This document shows positions 1 through 10,150 of a DNA stretch of 64,000 bases, piece after piece. The stretch comes from Parus major (lineage: Eukaryota > Chordata > Aves > Passeriformes > Paridae). Position numbers and translations under genes: made by a program. The notes beneath the pieces are model-generated. The model made no database searches, was not told where the DNA came from, and worked only from the letters and a program-made list of their open reading frames with translations. The stretch spans positions 6,850,131 to 6,914,130 of the forward strand of contig NC_031769.1 in the NCBI RefSeq assembly GCF_001522545.3, read 5' to 3'. Every line of letters starts with the position of its first letter. The stretch's first letter is position 1.

Positions 1-493
1 AAAGAACATGCTGTCAGAAAAGTGAGGTGGAAACAGGTTGGTAGTAACCCAACAAAATCTAAGAATTGAAAAAAAAATAATCAAAATACATATAATTCTA
101 AAATTCAGAAGTTTCTGTCATATTCACATTTTCCTCAAGAAACAGAGGATGCTGTCTGAGATAATATAATCTCCTTTTTTCTGACTCTCCCATTTATGTT
201 AACAAAGATGGCTTAAGCACCCTCATGCAGTAAGAGCTAGCAAATATTAACTTTTTAACAGCAGCTGCTCTGTCATTATTCTAATCTCTTGAAGAATTAG
301 TGATCCTCAGAAGTAAATTTTAAATTTATTTAGCAGTGTGTTTATCTTTCTCTCCAATTTTTTTCTCTGGAAGTCAAGCCAAGACTTCCTTAGAAGACAA
401 TGCTAGAAGCTTTTTTTTTGTATTTAGTAAATACTTGGGCAAAGTTTTAGGATATTAGGAATGAAGATTCTTCAGGAGACATGTAGCTTGGCT
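1..493. other. Unique AT-rich left flank
   Basis: No gene, RNA or recognisable repeat is visible here. The stretch is AT-rich with short poly-A and poly-T runs. It ends where the duplicated 5.3 kb block begins at 494, and it is not repeated to the left of the second copy, where the single N sits instead. That asymmetry is part of the argument that the duplication is an assembly overlap. Confidence 0.7.
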
Positions 494-754
494 TGAGCAA
501 TGAAATTCACAAAACTGATCCACTTATGAAGAAAAAAAATTGTTCCTTGCTGTAATTCTCTGAGGTTTTTTTCAGTGTTACATTACTAAATACTCCTGTG
601 GAATACATTTATTATTACTGAAGCTGTTTCTGGCTTATTTAGGATTGCACAGTGTAACACTCAACCATTTCATTTGGGATCCCACCAATCCTGTTCCTCT
701 TGAATATTATAATTTAATAACAAAGCAAGTACTAGAAATGATCTTTGCCTCAGC

Positions 755-1260
755 TGTTGTCTCCTTTTCTTGGCACTCATTAGACCACATCTGTGGTTGA
801 GTTTTGGGACCTCACTACACAACTGATATAAATTGGAGCAAGTTCAGCAAAAAGCCCCAGTAATGTCAGGGACTGGAACCTTGCAGAGAGGCTGAGGGAG
901 GTGGACTGGTCCAGCCTGGAGGAGAGATGGGTTTGGGAGAACCTGGCAGCAGCTTTCCAACTTTTTGGGGAGGTTTTTGAGAAGATGGAACCAAGCCCTT
1001 CACAGTGAGGTGTATCAGGAGGATGAGAAGCAACAAGCACAAGCTGAAACAAGAAAAGTTCAGACAGAATATAGGGAAAACCTTTATCCCTGTGGGAACA
1101 GACAGCCATTAGAACAGGTTGTCTAGTGAGGCTGTGCAATCCCAATTCCTGCAGGATTTCAACACATGGCAAAGCTCTGCACAGCCTGGTCTGACCTCAG
1201 AGCTGCTTCAGCAGGAGGTTGGGGTGGATACCTCCTTCCATTCTAAGTGATTGTCTGATG
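755..1260 (+). mobile_element. CR1 LINE fragment (left copy)
   Basis: The stretch follows the familiar order of avian CR1 3' regions in degraded form: the 'gagacc..cacctg' start, the 'agcctggaggagag' block, the 'cagggaaaacctttatccctgtg' region and a terminal part in the position of 'gttggatgacctcc..ccttcc'. It is 5'-truncated, which is usual for CR1. The reverse-strand 130-residue frame across it is a by-product. Left edge is approximate. Confidence 0.75.
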
Positions 1261-1353
1261 ACAAGCATTTGGGATGGGTTCCCCCTCAGCATTTCTACTG
1301 GAAGCCACCAGCTTTCATGGATGCTTGACAGAAAGTACAAATCAGGCTGATCA

Positions 1354-1453
1354 GATGAGATCTAGGAAAACAAATAAAGCCTTGTAGATATTCTGTTCTT
1401 TGTGGGCTTCAGTACTCTGAGGCTGACTTTCTTTATCTGAGAAGGAACACAGG
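1354..1453 (+). repeat. Left arm of a ~100-bp inverted repeat (left copy)
   Basis: This arm is the reverse complement of 2100-2200 with only about three substitutions plus a difference in the T run, so identity is roughly 95%. The arms are separated by about 646 bases and match right to their outer ends, 'atgagatctagg' against 'cctagatctcat'. Outside that the flanks diverge. High identity suggests a recent inverted duplication or template switch. I do not recognise it as the terminal repeat of a known transposon. Confidence 0.85.
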
Positions 1454-2099
1454 TTCCCCTCCTGCTCAGCTCAGACTGGGCCCAGTGAAGAGAAGACTTG
1501 AGTCACTCGACAAAACAGTGTGCTGGGGACCTGGGTCTGGTGGGATGCAGAGGATGGGGAGAACTCAGAGCAAAAGAGTAACATGGCTTAGCCCAGTCTT
1601 AGAGATCACAGTCTTGAAATTAGGTTGGACAGAAGCCTGGGCATAGGCTTGTGGCATCAAGCTGACAGGTAGAAGACAGGATCCTCACAAAAAGGGTCTG
1701 ACTGAGAAGAAAAAGCCATTTGTTGTATTTTGAAAACACAGATACTTTTGGAGACAGTAAAAAGTAAGCTTAAATTAAGGAGAGGGAGTGAAATCCTGAT
1801 GCTCTTAGAACTGACTCTTAGTACAAGAGCTGTTGTATTTGTCTGTGGTCTTACCTCCTTAAAAGATTTTTCTTTCAAAATATTGAAAAAATGAATGTCT
1901 GTGCTCTGCAGCCAGCTAATACTTTGTGAAATTAATTCTTTCTCTCTATTCAGAAGGACTGTTCCTAGGCTTGTTTGGAGAGTGAGGAAAGCCAGCATCA
2001 AATGCTTTGAATGGGTTTTATTTGATAAAATAAATTCTCCCAGTCTCTTATCAACATGGCTTTAAATAAAGTATTGTGAATAGGATGTAAGTATTGTAG

Positions 2100-2200
2100 C
2101 CTGTGTTCCTTCTCAGATAAAGAAAGTCAGCCTCAGAGTACTGAAACCCACAAAGAACAGAATATCTATGAGGCTTTATTTTTTTTTTCCTAGATCTCAT
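2100..2200 (-). repeat. Right arm of a ~100-bp inverted repeat (left copy)
   Basis: Reverse complement of 1354-1453. This arm carries an expanded T run (about 2179-2188) where the left arm has an interrupted run. The T run is also one of the few places where the two 5.3 kb copies differ in length, and the 11-base indel lies about 80 bases further right, so the arm is a locally unstable site. Confidence 0.85.
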
Positions 2201-3310
2201 TCTGTGAGAGATGTAAGAAAAGCCCATTTTCTCAAAATGGCCCATAAAAATATTGGTGGACGAAGATGCCATGTTGGTTTTGTCATAGTACCTGAGGTAC
2301 GGAGGCTATCTCTAGATCAGATTTAAAATGAAAACTTTCTGATTTCCCAGGGCTTTCCTCCTGTTATGCACCTTAGATACAAATTGCAAAAAAAAACCCT
2401 TTCTTACACAGGGGTTTCACTACAGACCTTTCTGTTAAGATGCAGCTCAGTCTGGGTCAAACCTTCCCACCTTCATATCAAAAGTAAATCTACTGGCAAA
2501 GGAGGGGCACTGAGACTAAACCAAGGAATGCAAAAGTAATGAATTTTCACATTTTCCTTCTGAGAAAAAGCCTGATATGATGAAGGAATATTTCCATGTT
2601 TTATTGAGGTTTCCTGGGCTAAATCTCTGGTATTAAATAGGGAAGCTTTTTAGCTACTTAAATCATACTACTATATTGGGTCCCAGGGTGATTGTCTGTC
2701 CTTTCTCATCACTCAAAGGAAGCAGAAAAATATGTTCCCTACAAAAATGCGGAAGAAATTTCAGATCATCTTTCTGCACTCACATGTCACTTCCTAATCA
2801 TAAAGAACTTGATTCCTTGTTCACTGAGAGCATTTGTTGCAGTTCTAGCGATTTTCCATTAAAATGACATGGGGAACATCCATCAAGAAGAAAAAAGCTG
2901 AAAAGATGTCTGAATGGTGGATGACAGGGAGTCCAGTCAGATTAATGCACTTGAGGGAGTAATGTGGTGGTATCACCAGTAGCTGCCCTAAAAGTTCCAA
3001 ATCTGAAGGACAGTGTCATTGCCTTTTTGCAGCAGAATCACCTGCCCACAGCCTGAGGTACAAATCTGCAGCACGGCTTAGGCTCACACTTACAGATCTG
3101 AGACCAAGTCTTAGCTTGGTCCAAGTTCCATCAGCCAAGCAAAAGGGGTTCAGGAGTGGAAATAACCAGCAAAGGTTGTGATCAGCATAACCTGAACTCT
3201 CTGGGAACATGAGAGATGAAGTTTTGGAATCATCTTAGAAAGCAGCAGACAAGTAATTTGTTAAAGACATGTTTTGATCTGTAACTAAAAGGGTCACTCT
3301 GTCTGAGGTG

Positions 3311-3445
3311 CTGTGATCCTTTGGGCTGGAAGAGGCCTCAGGTGGTCTCCAGCCCAACCTCCTGCTCAGAACAAGGTCACCTCCCACTTCAGACCAGGAC
3401 CACCAGGGATTTATCCACTCGGCTTTGGAAACTTCCAAGGGTGGA
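3311..3445 (-). mobile_element. CR1 LINE 3' fragment, antisense (left copy)
   Basis: In reverse complement this resembles the CR1 3' end. On the + strand it reads 'gggctggaagaggcctcaggtggtctccagcccaacc', then a degraded middle, then 'ggaaacttccaagggtgg', the antisense form of the 'ccctggaagtgttc' block. It is short, old and truncated at both ends. Boundaries are approximate. Confidence 0.6.
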
Positions 3446-4859
3446 CTCTGGTCATGAAACTTTTCAGAGGTAAGCCATTCACTATGTCTTTTCTCAAAGT
3501 GTCAAATGAGTCAGAAAATAAGAATTAAAAGCTATAAACAAGAATTCTGTCTCACAATGTGGTTGGCATTTTTGCCACAACATCATCAGTGTCATTTTGC
3601 ACAACACCGCAAAGCACTTTTGTTTCCTGTTTCTGGAAGTCTCTGGATTATAGGGTCAGACTTCAATGGCAGAAGTGGAAACCCAATAATGTACAAATTC
3701 CAGCCAAATGGACCCTGGCTGATATTTAATAAAAGAAAAAGCCATGGATATTGTCGGTGGTAAACTAATCATTTTGCCAGTAATCTCAACTTTAAACAAA
3801 GCTGTTTTAATCAAGATAATTGCTACTTTTATGCCAATAGTGCATAAATTAAATATGAAATGAAAATAAGAGATACACACTGCAACTGCATTATGACAAA
3901 ACTGAGGTAAAAATATCCAAAACCCCACTACTGCCAGAGTTCAATGCATGGTAAGTATTTTCTGTTGGTGTTTGATATAATGCAGGAAGCAAATGAAGCT
4001 ACTAACAGTGAAGTACAGGTATATTTTGCATTTGCATATAATTAAAACACCTAACAGTAAAACCTGAGATGGAACAGGAGCTGCTTGATAAAACAGGAAA
4101 ATCAAAGTAAAGAAACTGAGACCAGAGTTTGAGGAACATAATGAAGAATTTCCCACCCAAAATGTACCTTGTATGATGTACAAGCTCTTCCCAAACAGGG
4201 GAGAGAGTAGTCAAGACCTTCAAGTGAGGAGTGGCATTTTTGTAAAACAAAAGCTCCCACAGGTAATCCTCAAAGGTGTACCAGCATCACCTGCCATTGG
4301 CACTTCCCACAAGTGTCTTGGAGTCTCACTTCTCCCATTTATCAGCATTTCTGAGATACCTGCTTAATGTCTTGGGTGAGATTTCATGTTTAAATATCTT
4401 TCAACAGCTGAGTGGCTTAGAGAAAACTAGAGTGTGAACACCACTATGGGATTGCACAAGTTGTGTCCTGTTTCTAGTGATCACCCATTGCCTATGAAGT
4501 GAAGATGTTGCAAATTGTGAAGGAACAGAGTTCAAAGTGCTACAGGTCTTCATAAAATAAGGATGCATGGATATGTCTGCAGTTCCCTCGCTGGGAAAAA
4601 AGGGAAGAAAGAGAGCTGTTGGTTTAGCCATTGGTTTGGTTAAACCTTGGATGAAAAGCAGAGTTCCTGCTTTTTCTTCTTGGTTTCCCTTCTCAGATAT
4701 TAAGCAAATCACTTCTCACTTCTCTCCTTTTGAGTGAGCAACACTCAAAGCGGCCCTGTTCCTGTGAAATCGATGGGCACCAAATTCTCCTGAAATAGAA
4801 TTACTTCTGATGCATCAGGGAGAGACAAAAGAGACCACGTTCCACAAGGATTTTGTTTC

Positions 4860-5790
4860 AGCGTGCAAGCTGAGGTGTAAACCTCTGGGACGTGTGGCAA
4901 GGCTCCGTCCCTGGAAAGCTGCACCAAGGCGAGGAGGGACCACGTTCTCCCAAGGGCAGCAGGACAGCACCGTCTGCCCCCGGCTGCTCCAGCCACCTGT
5001 GGGGCAGCGCAGCTGAGGGACTGCAGCCACAGCCTCGGGAAACCTCTCACAAGTGCGGGCACCGCTGGAAAGGCACAGAGGCCACGGCCGGCTTCAGCCG
5101 CCAGCTCGGCATTTTCCCGTGCGGGAGCCAAGCCCCGGCATCCCCCTGGCCGCTCCTGCGGCGTGCGGAGGGGCTCTCCCGGCATCCCGGAGAGCTGGGA
5201 CAAGTGCCTGGCAGCGCCGCATCCCCGCTGGGGGCCCGCGCCTGCTGCGGGCTGGAGCGGAGGGTCCGGGGGGCTGCGGGAGCCATGGAAACGCGCCGAG
5301 CATCCCCCGCTCCCCGCGGCAGCGCCGTGCTATTCCCCACCCTCCCTGCAGCAGCCGTGGCCTGGCCGGGGCCGCGCCGGCTCAGCCGGAGTTAACGCCG
5401 GAGAGGCGGCTCCTCTCCCCACACCCTCCCCGGTTCCTGTTGTAAAAAGCGTGTGTAACCCCCCCCGGGGAGAGCGGCGAGCCGGGCACGGCCAGCGGAG
5501 GGGGCGACCGCCCCTCCGCCTACTCCAGCTCCCCTCTTTTTTATTTATCGCCACCCCCAGCCTCCCTTTTTCTGCAACTGCTCTGCGGGGTGGGCTCAGC
5601 TCGGCGGGACCGCCCGGGCCCGGGGCGGCGGCCGGGCATGGCCGGGGCGGGGGGCGTGTGTGCGGCTCCCTCCTGCCCACCCCGCCCCGCCGGCTCCCGC
5701 AGGGCAAAACCTGGATCCGGCTGGTGACAGAGCTGGGTGTCCCCGCTGCTCCCGCCTCCCCTCTGCTCTGACAGGGGCTGCTTTATTTTT
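4860..5790. promoter_or_regulatory. CpG island (left, duplicated and probably redundant copy)
   Basis: Base composition rises abruptly to very GC-rich with frequent CG dinucleotides. GC boxes are visible (GGGGCGG at 5644-5650; CCCCGCCCCGCC near 5680). It is the duplicate of 10151-11081 and stops at the N. Overlapping open frames on both strands, up to 202 residues, are the usual product of GC-rich DNA with few stops and I do not call them genes. If the duplication is an artefact this island does not exist separately. Confidence 0.8.
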
Positions 5791-5791
5791 N
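5791..5791. other. Single-N assembly gap at the duplication junction
   Basis: This is the only ambiguous base I noticed. It lies exactly between the end of the first copy and the start of the second. A one-base gap of unknown size is how some scaffolders join abutting contigs. The right-hand copy shows what normally follows the T run: AT-rich sequence leading into the putative promoter, not another copy of the block. Confidence 0.95.
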
Positions 5792-6052
5792 TGAGCAATG
5801 AAGTTCACAAAACTGATCCACTTATGAAGAAAAAAAATTGTTCCTTGCTGTAATTCTCTGAGGTTTTTTTCAGTGTTACATTACTAAATATTCCTATGGA
5901 ATATATTTATTATTACTGAAGGTGTTTCTGGCTTATTTAGGATTGCACAGTGTAACACTCAACCATTTCATTTGGGATCCCACCAATCCTGTTCCTCTTG
6001 AATATTATAATTTAATAACAAAGCAAGTACTAGAAATGATCTTTGCCTCAGC

Positions 6053-6558
6053 TGTTGTCTCCTTTTCTTGGCACTCATTAGACCACATCTGTGGTTGAGT
6101 TTTGGGACCTCACTACACAACTGATATAAATTGGAGCAAGTTCAGCAAAAAGCCCCAGTAATGTCAGGGACTGGAACCTTGCAGAGAGGCTGAGGGAGGT
6201 GGACTGGTCCAGCCTGGAGGAGAGATGGGTTTGGGAGAACCTGGCAGCAGCTTTCCAACTTTTTGGGGAGGTTTTTGAGAAGATGGAACCAAGCCCTTCA
6301 CAGTGAGGTGTATCAGGAGGATGAGAAGCAACAAGCACAAGCTGAAACAAGAAAAGTTCAGACAGAATATAGGGAAAACCTTTATCCCTGTGGGAACAGA
6401 CAGCCATTAGAACAGGTTGTCTAGTGAGGCTGTGCAATCCCAATTCCTGCAGGATTTCAACACATGGCAAAGCTCTGCACAGCCTGGTCTGACCTCAGAG
6501 CTGCTTCAGCAGGAGGTTGGGGTGGATACCTCCTTCCATTCTAAGTGATTGTCTGATG
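6053..6558 (+). mobile_element. CR1 LINE fragment (right copy)
   Basis: Second copy of the CR1 fragment at 755-1260, apparently identical. It shares the same truncation points, as expected for a segmental or assembly duplication and not for an independent insertion. Confidence 0.75.
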
Positions 6559-6651
6559 ACAAGCATTTGGGATGGGTTCCCCCTCAGCATTTCTACTGGA
6601 AGCCACCAGCTTTCATGGATGCTTGACAGAAAGTACAAATCAGGCTGATCA

Positions 6652-6751
6652 GATGAGATCTAGGAAAACAAATAAAGCCTTGTAGATATTCTGTTCTTTG
6701 TGGGCTTCAGTACTCTGAGGCTGACTTTCTTTATCTGAGAAGGAACACAGG
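6652..6751 (+). repeat. Left arm of the inverted repeat (right copy)
   Basis: Counterpart of 1354-1453. It pairs as reverse complement with 7398-7502. Confidence 0.85.
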
Positions 6752-7397
6752 TTCCCCTCCTGCTCAGCTCAGACTGGGCCCAGTGAAGAGAAGACTTGAG
6801 TCACTCGACAAAACAGTGTGCTGGGGACCTGGGTCTGGTGGGATGCAGAGGATGGGGAGAACTCAGAGCAAAAGAGTAACATGGCTTAGCCCAGTCTTAG
6901 AGATCACAGTCTTGAAATTAGGTTGGACAGAAGCCTGGGCATAGGCTTGTGGCATCAAGCTGACAGGTAGAAGACAGGATCCTCACAAAAAGGGTCTGAC
7001 TGAGAAGAAAAAGCCATTTGTTGTATTTTGAAAACACAGATACTTTTGGAGACAGTAAAAAGTAAGCTTAAATTAAGGAGAGGGAGTGAAATCCTGATGC
7101 TCTTAGAACTGACTCTTAGTACAAGAGCTGTTGTATTTGTCTGTGGTCTTACCTCCTTAAAAGATTTTTCTTTCAAAATATTGAAAAAATGAATGTCTGT
7201 GCTCTGCAGCCAGCTAATACTTTGTGAAATTAATTCTTTCTCTCTATTCAGAAGGACTGTTCCTAGGCTTGTTTGGAGAGTGAGGAAAGCCAGCATCAAA
7301 TGCTTTGAATGGGTTTTATTTGATAAAATAAATTCTCCCAGTCTCTTATCAACATGGCTTTAAATAAAGTATTGTGAATAGGATGTAAGTATTGTAG

Positions 7398-7502
7398 CCT
7401 GTGTTCCTTCTCAGATAAAGAAAGTCAGCCTCAGAGTACTGAAACCCACAAAGAACAGAATATCTATGAGGCTTTATTTTTTTTTTTTTTCCTAGATCTC
7501 AT
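7398..7502 (-). repeat. Right arm of the inverted repeat (right copy)
   Basis: Counterpart of 2100-2200, with the internal T run four bases longer than in the left copy. The 11-base deletion relative to the left copy falls shortly to the right, near 7580. Confidence 0.85.
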
Positions 7503-8601
7503 TCTGTGAGAGATGTAAGAAAAGCCCATTTTCTCAAAATGGCCCATAAAAATATTGGTGGACGAAGATGCCATGTTGGTACCTGAGGTACGGAGGCTAT
7601 CTCTAGATCAGATTTAAAATGAAAACTTTCTGATTTCCCAGGGCTTTCCTCCTGTTATGCACCTTAGATACAAATTGCAAAAAAAAACCCTTTCTTACAC
7701 AGGGGTTTCACTACAGACCTTTCTGTTAAGATGCAGCTCAGTCTGGGTCAAACCTTCCCACCTTCATATCAAAAGTAAATCTACTGGCAAAGGAGGGGCA
7801 CTGAGACTAAACCAAGGAATGCAAAAGTAATGAATTTTCACATTTTCCTTCTGAGAAAAAGCCTGATATGATGAAGGAATATTTCCATGTTTTATTGAGG
7901 TTTCCTGGGCTAAATCTCTGGTATTAAATAGGGAAGCTTTTTAGCTACTTAAATCATACTACTATATTGGGTCCCAGGGTGATTGTCTGTCCTTTCTCAT
8001 CACTCAAAGGAAGCAGAAAAATATGTTCCCTACAAAAATGCGGAAGAAATTTCAGATCATCTTTCTGCACTCACATGTCACTTCCTAATCATAAAGAACT
8101 TGATTCCTTGTTCACTGAGAGCATTTGTTGCAGTTCTAGCGATTTTCCATTAAAATGACATGGGGAACATCCATCAAGAAGAAAAAAGCTGAAAAGATGT
8201 CTGAATGGTGGATGACAGGGAGTCCAGTCAGATTAATGCACTTGAGGGAGTAATGTGGTGGTATCACCAGTAGCTGCCCTAAAAGTTCCAAATCTGAAGG
8301 ACAGTGTCATTGCCTTTTTGCAGCAGAATCACCTGCCCACAGCCTGAGGTACAAATCTGCAGCACGGCTTAGGCTCACACTTACAGATCTGAGACCAAGT
8401 CTTAGCTTGGTCCAAGTTCCATCAGCCAAGCAAAAGGGGTTCAGGAGTGGAAATAACCAGCAAAGGTTGTGATCAGCATAACCTGAACTCTCTGGGAACA
8501 TGAGAGATGAAGTTTTGGAATCATCTTAGAAAGCAGCAGACAAGTAATTTGTTAAAGACATGTTTTGATCTGTAACTAAAAGGGTCACTCTGTCTGAGGT
8601 G

Positions 8602-8736
8602 CTGTGATCCTTTGGGCTGGAAGAGGCCTCAGGTGGTCTCCAGCCCAACCTCCTGCTCAGAACAAGGTCACCTCCCACTTCAGACCAGGACCACCAGGGA
8701 TTTATCCACTCGGCTTTGGAAACTTCCAAGGGTGGA
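8602..8736 (-). mobile_element. CR1 LINE 3' fragment, antisense (right copy)
   Basis: Second copy of 3311-3445 with the same edges and orientation. Confidence 0.6.
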
Positions 8737-10150
8737 CTCTGGTCATGAAACTTTTCAGAGGTAAGCCATTCACTATGTCTTTTCTCAAAGTGTCAAATGA
8801 GTCAGAAAATAAGAATTAAAAGCTATAAACAAGAATTCTGTCTCACAATGTGGTTGGCATTTTTGCCACAACATCATCAGTGTCATTTTGCACAACACCG
8901 CAAAGCACTTTTGTTTCCTGTTTCTGGAAGTCTCTGGATTATAGGGTCAGACTTCAATGGCAGAAGTGGAAACCCAATAATGTACAAATTCCAGCCAAAT
9001 GGACCCTGGCTGATATTTAATAAAAGAAAAAGCCATGGATATTGTCGGTGGTAAACTAATCATTTTGCCAGTAATCTCAACTTTAAACAAAGCTGTTTTA
9101 ATCAAGATAATTGCTACTTTTATGCCAATAGTGCATAAATTAAATATGAAATGAAAATAAGAGATACACACTGCAACTGCATTATGACAAAACTGAGGTA
9201 AAAATATCCAAAACCCCACTACTGCCAGAGTTCAATGCATGGTAAGTATTTTCTGTTGGTGTTTGATATAATGCAGGAAGCAAATGAAGCTACTAACAGT
9301 GAAGTACAGGTATATTTTGCATTTGCATATAATTAAAACACCTAACAGTAAAACCTGAGATGGAACAGGAGCTGCTTGATAAAACAGGAAAATCAAAGTA
9401 AAGAAACTGAGACCAGAGTTTGAGGAACATAATGAAGAATTTCCCACCCAAAATGTACCTTGTATGATGTACAAGCTCTTCCCAAACAGGGGAGAGAGTA
9501 GTCAAGACCTTCAAGTGAGGAGTGGCATTTTTGTAAAACAAAAGCTCCCACAGGTAATCCTCAAAGGTGTACCAGCATCACCTGCCATTGGCACTTCCCA
9601 CAAGTGTCTTGGAGTCTCACTTCTCCCATTTATCAGCATTTCTGAGATACCTGCTTAATGTCTTGGGTGAGATTTCATGTTTAAATATCTTTCAACAGCT
9701 GAGTGGCTTAGAGAAAACTAGAGTGTGAACACCACTATGGGATTGCACAAGTTGTGTCCTGTTTCTAGTGATCACCCATTGCCTATGAAGTGAAGATGTT
9801 GCAAATTGTGAAGGAACAGAGTTCAAAGTGCTACAGGTCTTCATAAAATAAGGATGCATGGATATGTCTGCAGTTCCCTCGCTGGGAAAAAAGGGAAGAA
9901 AGAGAGCTGTTGGTTTAGCCATTGGTTTGGTTAAACCTTGGATGAAAAGCAGAGTTCCTGCTTTTTCTTCTTGGTTTCCCTTCTCAGATATTAAGCAAAT
10001 CACTTCTCACTTCTCTCCTTTTGAGTGAGCAACACTCAAAGCGGCCCTGTTCCTGTGAAATCGATGGGCACCAAATTCTCCTGAAATAGAATTACTTCTG
10101 ATGCATCAGGGAGAGACAAAAGAGACCACGTTCCACAAGGATTTTGTTTC

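Larger units (their letters stand above)
494..5790 (+). repeat. Left copy of a 5.3 kb direct duplication
   Basis: This block reappears almost base for base at 5792-11081. The offset is 5298 bases up to about 2180 and 5291 after about 2290. The copies differ by five substitutions near the left end (505, 593, 598, 606, 624), a poly-T run that is 4 bases shorter here (near 2180-2188), and 11 extra bases here at about 2279-2289. I noticed no other differences. The block ends directly at the N at 5791, in the middle of a T run that continues into different sequence in the other copy. The simplest reading is an unmerged contig overlap or two haplotypes placed in series. A real recent tandem duplication is the alternative. 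Confidence 0.95.

Noticed and set aside
780..1172. 130-residue minus-strand frame, present again at 6078-6470
   Set aside because: It lies entirely in a + strand CR1 fragment and is antisense to it. The duplicate only reflects the repeated block.
4892..5771. Overlapping open frames of 125-202 residues on both strands in the CpG island (and the same at 10183-11062)
   Set aside because: GC-rich CpG DNA has few stop codons, so long overlapping frames on both strands are expected. The peptides are alanine, proline, glycine and arginine-rich without a domain.
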